DNA from: Streptomyces sp. NBC_00525
Lineage (GTDB): Bacteria > Actinomycetota > Actinomycetes > Streptomycetales > Streptomycetaceae
DNA: 64,000 bases
Assembly (NCBI RefSeq): GCF_036346595.1
Contig: NZ_CP107834.1
Coordinates: forward strand, 3,906,001 to 3,970,000
Direction of reading: 5' to 3'
In this document: positions 28,581 to 38,060 of the stretch, piece after piece
How positions within the stretch are numbered: position 1 is the first letter of the stretch
Layout of the letters: every line of letters starts with the position of its first letter
Made by a program: the position numbers and the translations under genes
The notes under the pieces: model-generated
Told to the model about the DNA's origin: nothing
Database searches by the model: none
Seen by the model: only the letters and a program-made list of their open reading frames with translations

Positions 28581-28606
28581 GCGAAGGTCTCGCCGCGCTC
28601 GTAACG
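28581..28606. repeat. Right 26-bp direct repeat (attR-like)
   Basis: This is an exact copy of 24070-24095, the last codons of the reductase gene, but here not attached to a coding sequence. It marks the right boundary of the accessory element. Confidence 0.8.
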
Positions 28607-28639
28607 CCCGTTCACAAGCGGACGGCGTTCACAAACGAG

Positions 28640-28677
28640 AGGAGCCGTCACTCCCGAGCGGGGGAGTGACGGCTCCT
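28640..28677. terminator. Hairpin terminator right of the element (probable ancestral reductase terminator, also serves nlpC)
   Basis: Perfect 16-bp arms at 28640-28655 and 28662-28677 with a 6-nt loop lie between the right repeat and the stop of the convergent NlpC/P60 gene. Before insertion this hairpin would have followed the reductase stop by about 47 bases. Confidence 0.75.
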
Positions 28678-28752
28678 TCGTGCGCCTGACGTGCGGAGCA
28701 CGCTTGTGAATCCGTGAACGCGGGGGTGCCGCGTACGGGTCGGGGCCGGGTC

Positions 28753-29601
28753 CTACAGGACGCGGACCGCGCCGGTCGGCGGGTCGTACGACAGCGGGCG
28801 CTGCACCACACCGGTGGAGGAGTTCTGCGCGCCGACGAACTGGCCGCCGCCCACGTAGATCCCGACGTGGTACGCGCTGCCGGCGCTGCCCCAGTACAGG
28901 ATGTCGCCGGGCTGGAGGTTGCCGAGGCCGACCTGGGTGCCGAAGGTCGACTGGGACTGCGAGATGCGCGGCAGGTCCACGCCCACCGTGCGGAACGCGG
29001 CCTGGACCAGGCCGGAGCAGTCCCAGGAATTGGGGCCGGTGCCGCCGGACACGTACGCGTCGCCGACCTGCGCCTGCGCGAACGCCACGACGGAGGCCGC
29101 GGAGCCGGTGGCGCGGGAGGACGTCGACGTGGTCGAGGTCGAGGTCGTCGTGGCGGCGGTGGAGCCGGAGGACGACGAGCCGCCGGCCGGCTGGAGGGTG
29201 GTGCGGGCCGCGGCGCGGGAGGCGCGCTCGGCGGCCTCCGCCTTGGCCTTGGCGGCCGCCTCGGCCTTCTTCTTGGCCTCGGCCTTGCGGACGGCCTCCG
29301 CCTTGGCCTTCTTGGCGTCCTTGGCGGCACTGGTGGCCGCGGCGTCCTCCTGGGCCTGCGTCGCCAGGTCCAGGGCCACCTGCTGCGTCGCCGCGGCGGA
29401 GGCGGCGGCCGTGGTGGAGAGTCCCGCCGTGATGGTGGGCATCTCGATCGTCTGGGTCACCGGTTCGGCCTGGGCCGGACCGGCGGCACCCGCGACCGCG
29501 ATGGTGCTGAGGACGCCACCGGCAACTCCGGCACGCAGCGCCGTCGTCGAGGCGTTCCGGCGGGGCTTCCGGTGGCTGGGTATGAGAGCGGTGTGGGACA
29601 T
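28753..29601 (-). CDS. Secreted NlpC/P60 (C40) peptidoglycan endopeptidase
   Basis: The 282-residue protein has a signal peptide (RRN start, hydrophobic core to about residue 38, AQA cleavage site). An Ala/Lys/Glu coiled coil (about 75-120) and a Ser/Thr linker (about 125-155) precede a C-terminal NlpC/P60 domain. The catalytic cysteine is C195 in WDCSGLVQ, with histidine in AYHVGIY. It should cleave stem peptides of peptidoglycan. ATG 29601 has no clear ribosome site. The 784-bp region before it may contain a long leader. It is divergent from nuoA and converges with the accessory element. Confidence 0.9.
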   Translation of the reverse strand: MSHTALIPSHRKPRRNASTTALRAGVAGGVLSTIAVAGAAGPAQAEPVTQTIEMPTITAGLSTTAAASAAATQQVALDLATQAQEDAAATSAAKDAKKAKAEAVRKAEAKKKAEAAAKAKAEAAERASRAAARTTLQPAGGSSSSGSTAATTTSTSTTSTSSRATGSAASVVAFAQAQVGDAYVSGGTGPNSWDCSGLVQAAFRTVGVDLPRISQSQSTFGTQVGLGNLQPGDILYWGSAGSAYHVGIYVGGGQFVGAQNSSTGVVQRPLSYDPPTGAVRVL

Positions 29602-29731
29602 GGGTACTAGCGCTATCAGGGCGTGCGGGGTCCCTTCAAGAAACGTGTGTTGCGACACAGTTACGTCCGGAATCTGTGAATCCGCTTTCTGGCGGCCTTT
29701 ATTGACGCCGTAACGGGCAAATCGGGCAGTG

Positions 29732-29751
29732 GTGATCACGCCTGTGATCAC
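29732..29751. repeat. Inverted repeat of GTGATCAC with 4-bp spacer
   Basis: Two copies of the self-complementary octamer GTGATCAC flank GCCT, about 130 bp upstream of the nlpC start. A third copy lies near 30134. Possible operator; the binding protein is unknown. Confidence 0.4.
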
Positions 29752-29839
29752 GGGTTTTCTGTAATACGCCCGAATTGCCCTGTGCTTACCACTCGTTCAC
29801 ACAGTTGGCCAAGCCCGCTTCTATAACGGTCCGTGAGGA

Positions 29840-29853
29840 GTGACGCAGGTCAC
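29840..29853. promoter_or_regulatory. Candidate Crp-type site upstream of nlpC
   Basis: The 14-mer GTGACGCAGGTCAC is a palindrome with a 4-bp spacer and fits the Streptomyces Crp pattern GTG-N6-GNCAC. Crp is known to influence cell-wall hydrolase genes and germination, which fits an NlpC/P60 target. The match is short and could be chance. Confidence 0.35.
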
Positions 29854-30288
29854 AGAGTGATCTCGCCAAGTCGGGCACACGGGCGCGCGGCGCGGCCGGT
29901 CGCCGAACTCGCGGACACCGCCGGTCGGTTCGCCCCGATAAAGGGCTTATGTCGGTACGCGTCCACTTCGTTCCCCCAGAACCCCCGCGCGGGTGACCCC
30001 CGGTCCGCCCGGCCCCGCTCCGGAGGAGCGGCCGGACCCTTTATCACCCGGTCGCGTCCATCGCCAATTTTGCGCGTGACGCCCCGGCTTGATAGTGCGA
30101 CACCCCTGTGACCAGCGACGACAGCAGGAGATGTCACCTCTCGTGATCACTCGGCCGCTTCGTGTACGAAGATCACCGCTCATCCGACTTCATGATCGTT
30201 CGTCAGGTGGTGGAGATCACAAAGACGTTGTCGTACCCCGTGTCGCAGATCACAGGACGGCGGGCATAGGATGCGGGGCAGTCGGGCT

Positions 30289-30304
30289 TGTGAACTGCCT
30301 CACA
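30289..30304. promoter_or_regulatory. Rex operator (ROP) upstream of nuoA
   Basis: The 16-mer TGTGAACTGCCTCACA matches the Streptomyces Rex consensus TGTGAACNNNTTCACA at all but one position. It lies 82 bases before the nuoA start. A -10-like TAGGAT is at 30267-30272, so bound Rex would sit just downstream of the promoter. Rex represses respiratory genes at low NADH/NAD and is known to control nuo in S. coelicolor. Confidence 0.75.
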
Positions 30305-30385
30305 TATGCACGATCTTGGTGAGGCGGGGACCCTGTTCGCCCGATGCGGTCCAACGGTCAAGGACGACTGGAAGGAGCGAGGAGC

Positions 30386-30745
30386 GTGAATGCCTACGCG
30401 CCCATCCTCGTGCTCGGCGCCCTCGGGGCAGGGTTTGCGATCTTCTCCGTGGTCATGGCCACGCTTATCGGCCCCAAGCGGTACAACCGGGCAAAGCTCG
30501 AAGCGTACGAGTGCGGTATCGAACCCACACCGACGCCGGCCGGAGGCGGCCGCTTTCCCATCAAGTACTACCTGACGGCGATGCTCTTCATCGTCTTCGA
30601 CATCGAGATCGTCTTCCTCTATCCCTGGGCGGTCAGCTTCGACGCCCTGGGGATCTTCGGGCTCGTGGAGATGCTGCTCTTCGTGCTCACCGTCTTCGTC
30701 GCCTACGCGTATGTGTGGCGGCGCGGCGGCCTGGAATGGGACTGA
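30386..30745 (+). CDS. nuoA: NADH-quinone oxidoreductase subunit A
   Basis: The 119-residue membrane subunit of complex I has three transmembrane helices (about 5-27, 62-82, 88-108). The TM1-2 loop carries the conserved segment YECGIEP and the tail is FVAYAYVWRRGGLEW. NuoA helps form the quinone-chamber entrance with NuoH and NuoJ. GTG 30386 has GGAG-rich sequence upstream. It is the first gene of a 14-gene operon ending at 46424 and is controlled by the Rex site just upstream. Confidence 0.96.
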   Translation: MNAYAPILVLGALGAGFAIFSVVMATLIGPKRYNRAKLEAYECGIEPTPTPAGGGRFPIKYYLTAMLFIVFDIEIVFLYPWAVSFDALGIFGLVEMLLFVLTVFVAYAYVWRRGGLEWD

Positions 30746-30763
30746 GGGGCTGAGGGGCACACC

Positions 30764-31318
30764 ATGGGACTCGAAGAGAAGCTGCCGAGCGGCTTCGTTC
30801 TGACCACCGTCGAGCAGGCGGCCGGCTGGGTGCGGAAGTCCTCCGTCTTCCCGGCGACATTCGGCCTCGCCTGTTGCGCCATCGAGATGATGACCACCGG
30901 GGCGGGCCGCTACGACCTGGCCCGCTTCGGCATGGAGGTCTTCCGCGGCTCGCCGCGGCAGGCGGACCTGATGATCGTGGCCGGGCGGGTGAGCCAGAAG
31001 ATGGCGCCCGTCCTGCGGCAGGTCTACGACCAGATGCCGAACCCCAAGTGGGTCATCTCCATGGGCGTCTGCGCGTCATCGGGCGGAATGTTCAACAATT
31101 ACGCGATTGTTCAGGGCGTTGATCACATCGTCCCGGTTGATATCTATTTGCCGGGCTGCCCACCGCGGCCCGAGATGCTGATGGACGCGATCCTCAAGCT
31201 GCACCAGAAGATCCAGGGCTCCAAGCTCGGGGTCAACGCCGAGGAAGCCGCCCGCGAGGCGGAGGAAGCGGCGCTCAAGGCCCTGCCCCTCATCGAGATG
31301 AAGGGGCTGCTGCGATGA
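30764..31318 (+). CDS. nuoB: NADH-quinone oxidoreductase subunit B
   Basis: The 184-residue peripheral subunit holds terminal cluster N2, which passes electrons to menaquinone. Ligands are the adjacent cysteines in [10 protein letters not shown], the cysteine in [11 protein letters not shown] and that in LPGCPPRPE. The start [11 protein letters not shown] is at ATG 30764, 18 bases after nuoA. The C-terminus (about 150-184) is an Ala/Glu-rich tail. Its TGA overlaps the nuoC ATG (ATGA), giving tight coupling. Confidence 0.97.
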   Translation: MGLEEKLPSGFVLTTVEQAAGWVRKSSVFPATFGLACCAIEMMTTGAGRYDLARFGMEVFRGSPRQADLMIVAGRVSQKMAPVLRQVYDQMPNPKWVISMGVCASSGGMFNNYAIVQGVDHIVPVDIYLPGCPPRPEMLMDAILKLHQKIQGSKLGVNAEEAAREAEEAALKALPLIEMKGLLR

Positions 31319-32025
31319 GCGACGAGCACAACGGCTCCGCCGTCCCCGCCCCGCGCGACGTGCACGGCGAGGTCATCGGCGTACGCAAGGGCATGTTCGG
31401 CGCCAACAACGGCGGCGACACCTCCGGCTACGGCGGCCTCGTCCGCACCGTCGCCCTGCCCGGCGCCTCCTCCCGCCCCTACGGCGGCTGGTTCGACGAG
31501 GTGGCCGACGAGCTGGAGGGCGCCCTGGAGGAGCAGGACCTCCTTCCGGAGAACGCGATCGAGAAGACCGTGGTCGACCGGGGCGAGCTGACCTTCCACA
31601 TCGCCCGCGAGCACCTGGTCACCGTCGCGAAGACCCTGCGCGACGACCCGGCCCTCCGCTTCGAACTGTGCACCGGCGTCAGCGGCGTGCACTTCCCCGG
31701 CGACAAGGGCCGCGAGCTGCACGCCGTCTACCACCTGCGCTCGATCACCCACGGCCGGCTCATCCGGCTGGAGGTCTCCACGCCGGACGACGACCGCCAC
31801 CTGCCGTCCCTCGTCCCGGTCTACCCGACCAACGACTGGCACGAGCGCGAGGCGTACGACTTCTTCGGACTCGTCTTCGACGGGCACCCGGCCCTGACCC
31901 GGATCATGATGCCGGACGACTGGCAGGGCTTCCCGCAGCGCAAGGACTACCCGCTCGGCGGCATCCCCGTCGAGTACAAGGGCGCCCAGATCCCGGCTCC
32001 GGACCAGCGGAGGTCGTACTCCTGA
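31315..32025 (+). CDS. nuoC: NADH-quinone oxidoreductase subunit C
   Basis: The 236-residue 30-kDa subunit of the connecting fragment contains the family signature around [20 protein letters not shown] and [20 protein letters not shown]. The first ~60 residues, including [20 protein letters not shown], are an N-terminal extension commonly seen in actinobacterial NuoC. It overlaps nuoB by four bases and nuoD by one (TGATG), so stoichiometric expression is likely. Confidence 0.96.
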   Translation: MSDEHNGSAVPAPRDVHGEVIGVRKGMFGANNGGDTSGYGGLVRTVALPGASSRPYGGWFDEVADELEGALEEQDLLPENAIEKTVVDRGELTFHIAREHLVTVAKTLRDDPALRFELCTGVSGVHFPGDKGRELHAVYHLRSITHGRLIRLEVSTPDDDRHLPSLVPVYPTNDWHEREAYDFFGLVFDGHPALTRIMMPDDWQGFPQRKDYPLGGIPVEYKGAQIPAPDQRRSYS

Positions 32026-33347
32026 TGACCACTCCCCACGCGACACCCCGCGCCACCACCGAGGGCACCGTATATACGGTCACCGGAGGCGACTGGGACG
32101 AGGTCGTCGAGACCGCGGCCAAGTCCGACGACGAGCGCATCATCGTCAACATGGGCCCGCAGCACCCGTCCACGCACGGTGTGCTCCGGCTCATCCTGGA
32201 GATCGACGGCGAGACCGTCACCGAGGCCCGCTGCGGCATCGGCTACCTCCACACCGGCATCGAGAAGAACCTCGAATACCGCAGCTGGACGCAGGGCACC
32301 ACCTTCGTCACGCGCATGGACTACCTGACGCCGTTCTTCAACGAGACGGCCTACTGCCTGGGCGTCGAGAAGCTCCTCGGTATCGAGGACCAGATCCCCG
32401 ACCGGGCCAGCGTCCTGCGCGTGCTCCTGATGGAGCTCAACCGGATCTCCTCGCACCTGGTGTGCATCGCCACCGGCGGCATGGAGCTGGGCGCCACCAC
32501 GATCATGATCTACGGCTTCCGCGACCGGGAGCTGGTGCTCGACCTCTTCGAGCTGATCACCGGGCTCCGCATGAACCACGCGTTCGTCCGCCCCGGCGGA
32601 CTCGCCCAGGACCTGCCGCCCGGCGCGGTGGACCAGATCCGCGAGTTCGTGAAGACCATGAAGAAGAACCTGCCGGAGTACGACGCGCTCGCCACCGGCA
32701 ACCCCATCTTCAAGGCCCGCCTCCAGGACGTCGGCTACCTCGACCTCACCGGCTGCATGGCCCTCGGCGCCACCGGACCCATCCTGCGCTCCGCCGGCCT
32801 CCCGCACGACCTGCGCAAGACCGACCCGTACTGCGGCTACGAGAACTACGAGTTCGACGTGCCCACCGCGGACACCTGCGACTCCTACGGACGCTTCCTC
32901 ATCCGCCTGGAGGAGATGCGCCAGTCGCTGCGCATCATCGAGCAGTGCATCGACCGGCTCGAACCCGGACCGGTCATGGTCGCCGACAAGAAGATCGCCT
33001 GGCCCGCGCAGCTCGCGCTCGGCCCCGACGGCATCGGCAACTCGCTCGACCACATCAAGAAGATCATGGGCACCTCCATGGAGGCCCTGATCCACCACTT
33101 CAAGCTGGTGACCGAGGGCTTCCGGGTCCCCGCCGGACAGGCGTACACCGCCGTCGAGTCCCCCAAGGGCGAACTCGGCGTACACGTCGTCTCGGACGGC
33201 GGCACCCGCCCCTACCGGGTCCACTTCCGCGACCCGTCCTTCACCAACCTCCAGGCCATGGCGGCGATGTGCGAGGGCGGCCAGGTCGCCGACGTCATCG
33301 TCGCCGTCGCATCCATCGACCCCGTGATGGGAGGCGTCGACCGGTGA
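32025..33347 (+). CDS. nuoD: NADH-quinone oxidoreductase subunit D
   Basis: The 440-residue 49-kDa subunit has the signature [21 protein letters not shown] and lines the quinone site together with NuoB. Other landmarks are [13 protein letters not shown] and [15 protein letters not shown] near the C-terminus. ATG 32025 overlaps the nuoC stop by one base, and its own end overlaps the nuoE GTG. An actinobacterial N-terminal extension of about 35 residues precedes the conserved core. Confidence 0.97.
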   Translation: MTTPHATPRATTEGTVYTVTGGDWDEVVETAAKSDDERIIVNMGPQHPSTHGVLRLILEIDGETVTEARCGIGYLHTGIEKNLEYRSWTQGTTFVTRMDYLTPFFNETAYCLGVEKLLGIEDQIPDRASVLRVLLMELNRISSHLVCIATGGMELGATTIMIYGFRDRELVLDLFELITGLRMNHAFVRPGGLAQDLPPGAVDQIREFVKTMKKNLPEYDALATGNPIFKARLQDVGYLDLTGCMALGATGPILRSAGLPHDLRKTDPYCGYENYEFDVPTADTCDSYGRFLIRLEEMRQSLRIIEQCIDRLEPGPVMVADKKIAWPAQLALGPDGIGNSLDHIKKIMGTSMEALIHHFKLVTEGFRVPAGQAYTAVESPKGELGVHVVSDGGTRPYRVHFRDPSFTNLQAMAAMCEGGQVADVIVAVASIDPVMGGVDR

Positions 33348-34192
33348 CCGAAGCACGTCAGGAAGTCAGTCTGGGGATGCCGCAGCTCCCCGCCCCCGCC
33401 TACCCGGCCGAGGTGCGCGCCAGGCTCGAAGCGGATGCGAAGGAGGTGATCGCCCGCTACCCCGGCAGCCGCTCCGCGCTGCTGCCGCTGCTGCACCTCG
33501 TGCAGTCCGAGGAGGGCTACGTCTCCCGTACGGGCATGGCGTTCTGCGCCGAGATGCTCGACCTCACCACCGCCGAGGTCACCGCGGTCGCCACCTTCTA
33601 CACGATGTACCGCCGCAAGCCCAGCGGCGACTACCAGGTCGGCGTCTGCACCAACACGCTCTGCGCCGTCATGGGCGGCGACGCCATCTTCGACCGGCTC
33701 AAGGAACACCTCGGCGTCGGCAACGACGAGACGACCGACGACGGCAAGGTGACGCTCGAACACATCGAGTGCAACGCCGCCTGCGACTTCGCGCCCGTCG
33801 TGATGGTCAACTGGGAGTTCTTCGACAACCAGACCCCCGAGAGCGCGACGCAACTCGTCGACGACCTGATCGCCGGCCGCACCGTCGAGCCCACCCGCGG
33901 CGCACCCCTGTGCACCTACAAGGAGACCGCCCGCATCCTGGCCGGCTTCCCCGACGAGCGCCCCGGCGCCGTCGAGGCGTCCGGCGGCGCGGGGCACGCC
34001 TCGCTCATGGGCCTCAAGCTCGCCAAGGGCGAGGCCGCACCGAAGGCCCGCGTCGTGGGCCCGCGCGGTGAGGCACCCGGCGACCAGCCGCAGAAGGGCG
34101 CCGAGCACCTCAGCTCCCACGACGCACCGCAGCAGACCTCGGCATCCGACCCGGACTTCCCGGCCGGGCCCGCCGCCGAGGAGGGGGAGTGA
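33344..34192 (+). CDS. nuoE: NADH-quinone oxidoreductase subunit E
   Basis: The 282-residue 24-kDa subunit carries the [2Fe-2S] cluster N1a through VCTNTLC (two Cys, four residues apart) and [10 protein letters not shown] (two Cys, three apart). The thioredoxin-like core ends near residue 200. The remaining ~80 residues are a low-complexity Gly/Ala/Pro tail rarely needed in other bacteria, making it longer than the usual 160-240 residues. GTG 33344 overlaps the nuoD stop. Confidence 0.95.
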   Translation: MTEARQEVSLGMPQLPAPAYPAEVRARLEADAKEVIARYPGSRSALLPLLHLVQSEEGYVSRTGMAFCAEMLDLTTAEVTAVATFYTMYRRKPSGDYQVGVCTNTLCAVMGGDAIFDRLKEHLGVGNDETTDDGKVTLEHIECNAACDFAPVVMVNWEFFDNQTPESATQLVDDLIAGRTVEPTRGAPLCTYKETARILAGFPDERPGAVEASGGAGHASLMGLKLAKGEAAPKARVVGPRGEAPGDQPQKGAEHLSSHDAPQQTSASDPDFPAGPAAEEGE

Positions 34193-35556
34193 TGACGGTG
34201 GCCACCGAACTCAACCAGAACGGGACCAGCCCCGAGAAGCTGCTCGCACCCGTCCTGTCCGCCTTCTGGGACCAGCCGAACTCCTGGACCCTGGACACCT
34301 ACCGCCGCCACGAGGGGTACGAGGGACTGCGCAAGGCCCTCGCCATGTCCCCGGACGACCTCATCGCGTACGTCAAGGAATCCGGTCTGCGCGGCCGCGG
34401 CGGCGCCGGCTTCCCCACCGGGATGAAGTGGCAGTTCATCCCGCAGGGCGACGGCAAGCCGCACTACCTCGTCGTCAACGCCGACGAGTCGGAGCCGGGC
34501 ACCTGCAAGGACATCCCGCTCCTCTTCGCCAACCCGCACAGCCTCATCGAGGGCATCGTGATCGCCTGCTACGCGATCCGCTCCTCGCACGCCTTCATCT
34601 ACCTGCGCGGCGAGGTCGTCCCCGTCCTACGCAGGCTGCACGAGGCCGTGCGCGAGGCGTACGAGGCGGGCTACCTCGGCAAGGACATCCTCGGCTCCGG
34701 ACTCGACCTCGAACTCACCGTCCACGCCGGCGCCGGCGCGTACATCTGCGGTGAGGAGACCGCGCTGCTCGACTCCCTCGAAGGACGGCGCGGCCAGCCC
34801 CGGCTGCGCCCCCCCTTCCCCGCGGTCGCCGGTCTGTACGCCTGCCCCACCGTGGTGAACAACGTCGAGTCCATCGCCTCGGTTCCCGCGATCCTGAACA
34901 AGGGCAAGGACTGGTTCAAGTCGATGGGCAGCGAGAAGTCCCCCGGCTTCACGCTGTACTCGCTCAGCGGCCACGTCGCCGGACCCGGACAGTACGAGGC
35001 CCCGCTCGGCATCACGCTGCGCCAGCTCCTCGACATGAGCGGCGGCATGCGCCCCGGCCACCGCCTCAAGTTCTGGACGCCCGGCGGCTCCTCCACCCCG
35101 ATGTTCACCGAGGAACACCTCGACGTCCCCCTCGACTACGAGGGCGTCGGCGCCGCCGGGTCCATGCTCGGCACCAAGGCGCTCCAGTGCTTCGACGAGA
35201 CGACCTGCGTGGTGCGGGCCGTCACCCGCTGGACCGAGTTCTACGCCCACGAGTCCTGCGGCAAGTGCACCCCCTGCCGCGAGGGCACCTACTGGCTCGT
35301 CCAGCTCCTCCGCGACATCGAGGCCGGCAAGGGACAGCTGTCCGACCTCGACAAGCTCAACGACATCGCCGACAACATCAACGGCAAGTCGTTCTGCGCC
35401 CTCGGCGACGGCGCCGCCTCGCCGATCTTCTCCTCGCTCAAGTACTTCCGCGACGAGTACGAGCAGCACATCACCGGCAAGGGCTGCCCCTTCGATCCCG
35501 CCAAGTCGACCCTCTGGGCCGACGACAAGAACGCTCACCAGGGGGTGAACGCATGA
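34192..35556 (+). CDS. nuoF: NADH-quinone oxidoreductase subunit F (NADH-binding)
   Basis: The 454-residue 51-kDa subunit oxidises NADH. It has the NADH/FMN motif [13 protein letters not shown], the FMN/NADH loop [13 protein letters not shown], and the [4Fe-4S] N3 ligands in [11 protein letters not shown] plus a later Cys (SFCALGD). ATG 34192 was chosen over GTG 34189 because GAGGGGGAG would be too close to the latter. The stop overlaps the nuoG ATG. Confidence 0.97.
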   Translation: MTVATELNQNGTSPEKLLAPVLSAFWDQPNSWTLDTYRRHEGYEGLRKALAMSPDDLIAYVKESGLRGRGGAGFPTGMKWQFIPQGDGKPHYLVVNADESEPGTCKDIPLLFANPHSLIEGIVIACYAIRSSHAFIYLRGEVVPVLRRLHEAVREAYEAGYLGKDILGSGLDLELTVHAGAGAYICGEETALLDSLEGRRGQPRLRPPFPAVAGLYACPTVVNNVESIASVPAILNKGKDWFKSMGSEKSPGFTLYSLSGHVAGPGQYEAPLGITLRQLLDMSGGMRPGHRLKFWTPGGSSTPMFTEEHLDVPLDYEGVGAAGSMLGTKALQCFDETTCVVRAVTRWTEFYAHESCGKCTPCREGTYWLVQLLRDIEAGKGQLSDLDKLNDIADNINGKSFCALGDGAASPIFSSLKYFRDEYEQHITGKGCPFDPAKSTLWADDKNAHQGVNA

Positions 35557-38060
35557 CAGTCACCACGAGTGCGCCCTCCGGGGGCGGCGAAGCGGCCATC
35601 CCGCCCGAGGACCTCGTCACGCTGACCATCGACGGCATCCAGATCAGCGTGCCCAAGGGCACCCTGGTCATCCGCGCCGCCGAACTCCTCGGCATCGAGA
35701 TCCCGCGCTTCTGCGACCACCCCCTCCTCGACCCGGCCGGCGCCTGCCGGCAGTGCATCGTCGAGGTCGAGGGCCAGCGCAAGCCGATGGCGTCCTGCAC
35801 CATCACCTGCACCGACGGCATGGTCGTCAAGTCGCAGATCACCTCGCCGGTCGCCGAGAAGGCGCAGCGCGGCGTGATGGAGCTGCTGCTCATCAACCAC
35901 CCGCTGGACTGCCCGGTCTGCGACAAGGGCGGCGAGTGCCCCCTGCAGAACCAGGCCATGTCGCACGGCGACGCGACCTCCCGCTTCGACGGGAAGAAGC
36001 GGACGTACGAGAAGCCCGTGCCGATCTCCACCCAGGTGCTGCTGGACCGCGAGCGCTGCGTCCTGTGCGCACGCTGCACCCGGTTCTCCAACCAGGTGGC
36101 CGGCGACCCGATGATCGAGCTGATCGAGCGCGGCGCGCTCCAGCAGGTCGGCATCGGCGAGGGCGACCCGTTCGAGTCGTACTTCTCCGGCAACACCATC
36201 CAGATCTGCCCGGTCGGGGCCCTGACCTCGGCCGCGTACCGGTTCCGCTCCCGCCCCTTCGACCTGGTCTCCACACCCTCCGTGTGCGAGCATTGCTCCG
36301 GCGGCTGCGCCACCCGCACCGACCACCGGCGCGGCAAGGTCATGCGCCGCCTCGCGGCCAACGACCCCGAGGTCAACGAGGAGTGGCTCTGCGACAAGGG
36401 CCGCTTCGGCTTCCGCTACGCCCAGCAGCGCGACCGGCTCACCACCCCGCTGGTGCGCCGCGAATCCGGCGAACTGGAACCGGCGAGCTGGCCCGAGGCG
36501 CTGGCCGCGGCCGCCGCCGGACTCTCCGCCGCACGCGGCCGGACCGGCGTCCTCACCGGCGGCCGGCTCACCGTCGAGGACGCCTACGCGTACAGCAAGT
36601 TCGCGCGGGTCGCCCTGGACACCAACGACATCGACTTCCGGGCCCGCGTGCACAGCGGCGAGGAGGCCGACTTCCTGGCCTCGCGCGTCGCCGGGCGCGG
36701 CCGGGACCTGGACGGCAGCGGTGTCACCTACACCTCGCTGGAGCAGGCGCCCGCCGTGCTCCTGGTCGGGTTCGAGTCGGAGGAGGAGGCGCCCGGCGTC
36801 TTCCTGCGGCTGCGCAAGGCCCATCGCAAGCACGGGCAGCGCACCTACTCCATCGCCTCGCACGCCACCCGCGGTCTGGCGAAGGCGGGCGGCGTCCTGC
36901 TTCCCGCCGCGCCCGGCACCGAAACCGAGTGGCTGGACGCCATCGCGGGCGGTGTCGGCCTGGACGGCGAGGGCGCCGCGGCGGCCGAGGCGCTGCGCGG
37001 TGAGAACGCGCTGATCGTGGTCGGCGAGCGGCTGGCCGGGGTGCCCGGCGGGCTGACCGCCGCGGTCCGGGCCGCGACCGCGACCGGGGCCCGGCTGGTG
37101 TGGATTTCGCGCCGGGCGGGCGAACGCGGCGCGGTGGAGGCGGGCGCGATCCCGTCGCTGCTGCCCGGCGGCCGCCCGGCCACCGACCCGCGCGCCCGCG
37201 ACGAGGTCGCCGCCGTCTGGGGCGTCGCCCAGCTGCCGTCCCGCTTCGGCCGCGACACCGGCCAGATCGTCGAGGCCGCGGCCACCGGCGAACTGGGCGC
37301 GCTGCTCGTCGCCGGTGTCTCCACCGAGGACCTGCCGGACCCGGCGCGGGCCCTGGAGGCGCTGGACCGGGTCGGCTTCCTGGTCTCGCTGGAGCTGCGC
37401 CCGAGCGAGGTCACCGACCGCGCCGACGTGGTGCTCCCGGTCGCCGCGGTGGTCGAGAAGTCGGGCACCTTCCTCAACTGGGAGGGGCGGGCGCGGATGT
37501 TCGAGGCCGCGCTGAAGCCCGACCAGATGACCCGCAACCTCGCGCCGGGCGACGCGCGGGTGCTGCACATGCTGGCCGACGCCATGGACGTGGGCTTCGC
37601 GCTCCCGGACCTCGCGGCCGCCCGCCGCGAGCTGGACCGGCTCGGCGGCTGGCAGGGCGGTTACGCGGACGAGCCGCGGACCTCGGCGCAGCCGCTGCCC
37701 CGGCCCGGCGACGGCGAGGCGATCCTGGCCGGCCACCGGATGCTGCTCGACCTGGGCCGCCTCCAGGAGGGCGACACGGCGCTCGCCGGCACCCGGCACG
37801 AGGCGGTGGCCCGGCTCTCCGCCGCCACGGCCGCGGAGACCGGCGTGAAGGAGGGCGACCCGCTCGCGGTGTCCGGCCCCGCCGGCAGCGTCGAACTGCC
37901 GCTCCGGATCACCGACATGCCGGACCGGGTGGTCTGGGTGCCGCTGAACTCCACCGGGCGGGGTGTGCCGGCCGCGACCGGGGCGAGCCCCGGCGGCGTG
38001 GTCCGGATCGGCCCCGCCGCTGCCGGTATCCCCGACGTCACACCGGAGGTGCGGGCGTGA
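35553..38060 (+). CDS. nuoG: NADH-quinone oxidoreductase subunit G
   Basis: The 835-residue 75-kDa subunit has an N-terminal [2Fe-2S] ferredoxin domain ([12 protein letters not shown]), the His-Cys ligand region [17 protein letters not shown] for cluster N5, and [10 protein letters not shown] with a later CPVGAL for N4. The molybdopterin-oxidoreductase-like domain starts near residue 245 with [11 protein letters not shown]. The C-terminal half no longer binds molybdenum in complex I. ATG 35553 overlaps the nuoF stop, and the end overlaps nuoH. Confidence 0.96.
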   Translation: MTVTTSAPSGGGEAAIPPEDLVTLTIDGIQISVPKGTLVIRAAELLGIEIPRFCDHPLLDPAGACRQCIVEVEGQRKPMASCTITCTDGMVVKSQITSPVAEKAQRGVMELLLINHPLDCPVCDKGGECPLQNQAMSHGDATSRFDGKKRTYEKPVPISTQVLLDRERCVLCARCTRFSNQVAGDPMIELIERGALQQVGIGEGDPFESYFSGNTIQICPVGALTSAAYRFRSRPFDLVSTPSVCEHCSGGCATRTDHRRGKVMRRLAANDPEVNEEWLCDKGRFGFRYAQQRDRLTTPLVRRESGELEPASWPEALAAAAAGLSAARGRTGVLTGGRLTVEDAYAYSKFARVALDTNDIDFRARVHSGEEADFLASRVAGRGRDLDGSGVTYTSLEQAPAVLLVGFESEEEAPGVFLRLRKAHRKHGQRTYSIASHATRGLAKAGGVLLPAAPGTETEWLDAIAGGVGLDGEGAAAAEALRGENALIVVGERLAGVPGGLTAAVRAATATGARLVWISRRAGERGAVEAGAIPSLLPGGRPATDPRARDEVAAVWGVAQLPSRFGRDTGQIVEAAATGELGALLVAGVSTEDLPDPARALEALDRVGFLVSLELRPSEVTDRADVVLPVAAVVEKSGTFLNWEGRARMFEAALKPDQMTRNLAPGDARVLHMLADAMDVGFALPDLAAARRELDRLGGWQGGYADEPRTSAQPLPRPGDGEAILAGHRMLLDLGRLQEGDTALAGTRHEAVARLSAATAAETGVKEGDPLAVSGPAGSVELPLRITDMPDRVVWVPLNSTGRGVPAATGASPGGVVRIGPAAAGIPDVTPEVRA

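Larger units (their letters stand above)
24096..28606. mobile_element. 4.5-kb integrated element carrying a restriction-modification-Vsr system
   Basis: The segment between the 26-bp direct repeats contains only accessory genes: a regulator pseudogene, vsr, a C5 methyltransferase, a GIY-YIG endonuclease and a recombinase remnant beside the right repeat. Base composition is visibly less GC-rich than the flanks, especially from 26.2 to 27.9 kb. No intact integrase is present, so the element is probably immobile now. The host gene 3' end is restored at the left junction, and a typical hairpin terminator follows the right junction at 28640-28677. Confidence 0.75.
29602..30385. other. 784-bp regulatory interval between nlpC and nuoA
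   Basis: No convincing gene was found; one open frame near 29.9-30.1 kb looks like chance. The interval holds an inverted repeat of GTGATCAC (29732-29751), a GTG-N6-GNCAC palindrome (29840-29853), several short GC-rich palindromes at 29.97-30.04 kb, another GTGATCAC near 30134, and the Rex operator near nuoA. It is long enough for a structured nlpC leader RNA. Confidence 0.55.

Noticed and set aside
29850..30060. c-di-AMP (ydaO) riboswitch upstream of nlpC
   Set aside because: Such a riboswitch often precedes actinobacterial NlpC/Rpf genes, and some GC-rich blocks look similar, but I could not match the conserved core segments; a covariance search is needed.
29833..30111. Small open frame in the nlpC-nuo gap
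   Set aside because: No ribosome site, odd composition and no family features; it overlaps palindromic regulatory-looking DNA.
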